Assembly: GCA_011037195.1 (NCBI GenBank)
Contig: JAAEAF010002604.1
Coordinates: forward strand, 1-64,000
Length of the DNA stretch: 64,000 bases
Source of the DNA: Triatoma infestans
Taxonomy: Eukaryota > Arthropoda > Insecta > Hemiptera > Reduviidae
Reading direction: 5' to 3'
Shown here: positions 63,921 to 64,000 of the stretch, piece by piece
Numbering within the stretch: position 1 is the stretch's first letter
How the letters are laid out: each line of letters begins with the position of its first letter
Notes under the pieces: model-generated
Database searches by the model: none
What the model was told of the DNA's origin: nothing
What the model saw: only the letters and a program-made list of their open reading frames with translations
Made by a program: the position numbers and the translations under genes

Positions 63921-64000
63921 AGATATGATATATCTGGGCTTAATGTCATTCAAGAACCTAAATGCGAAAACAAAATAAAATAAAAATGAGAAGGAATCAG

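Overview
This window reads as eukaryotic nuclear DNA from an arthropod, most likely an insect. It is AT-rich and intergenic, with almost no uninterrupted host coding sequence. The evidence is the repeat content: LINEs of Jockey, RTE and RNase H-bearing types, tRNA-headed SINEs, solo LTRs with 4-bp target duplications, a TAA-flanked MITE, and a nuclear insert of mitochondrial 12S rRNA. I could not fix the species from sequence alone; a hemipteran is a guess.

The one element that looks capable of function is a two-ORF LINE at about 44.2-49.3 kb. ORF1 (331 aa) has a coiled coil, an FP25K-like C-terminal domain, a basic nuclear-localisation signal and a PIP-box-like tail. Ten bases later ORF2 (1143 aa) encodes an AP-type endonuclease, a reverse transcriptase with YADD, and a C-terminal zinc knuckle. 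A decayed relative of a different family lies at 22.6-25.8 kb, bounded by a 16-bp target duplication. About ten further 5'-truncated LINE tails are scattered on both strands.

The commonest sequence is a non-coding repeat of about 1 kb, called the R-repeat here. One end is TCTGGTGTGAAAC and the other GTAAGAGAAAGTA. It is built of roughly 300-bp blocks, most carrying a CCGGAAGT core. Seven complete or nearly complete copies and many relics serve as landing sites for LINEs, SINEs and LTRs, so the order of insertion can be read directly. A 4.3-kb segment (32.9-37.2 kb) is repeated in tandem (37.2-41.5 kb) with few differences and includes its own nested LINE and SINE.

Host-derived remains are a zyxin/LPP-like LIM-protein pseudogene at 56.3-57.4 kb, split by a solo LTR, and a mitochondrial 12S rRNA 3' end at 52.6-52.8 kb. 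The most unusual signal is a set of foldback or palindromic elements (4.2, 10.2, 16.7, 21.2-22.1, 52.3 and 59.7 kb) carrying hammerhead-ribozyme-like cores (CUGANGA, helix, GAAA). The best copy, at 10231-10270 on the minus strand, has perfect helices I and II.
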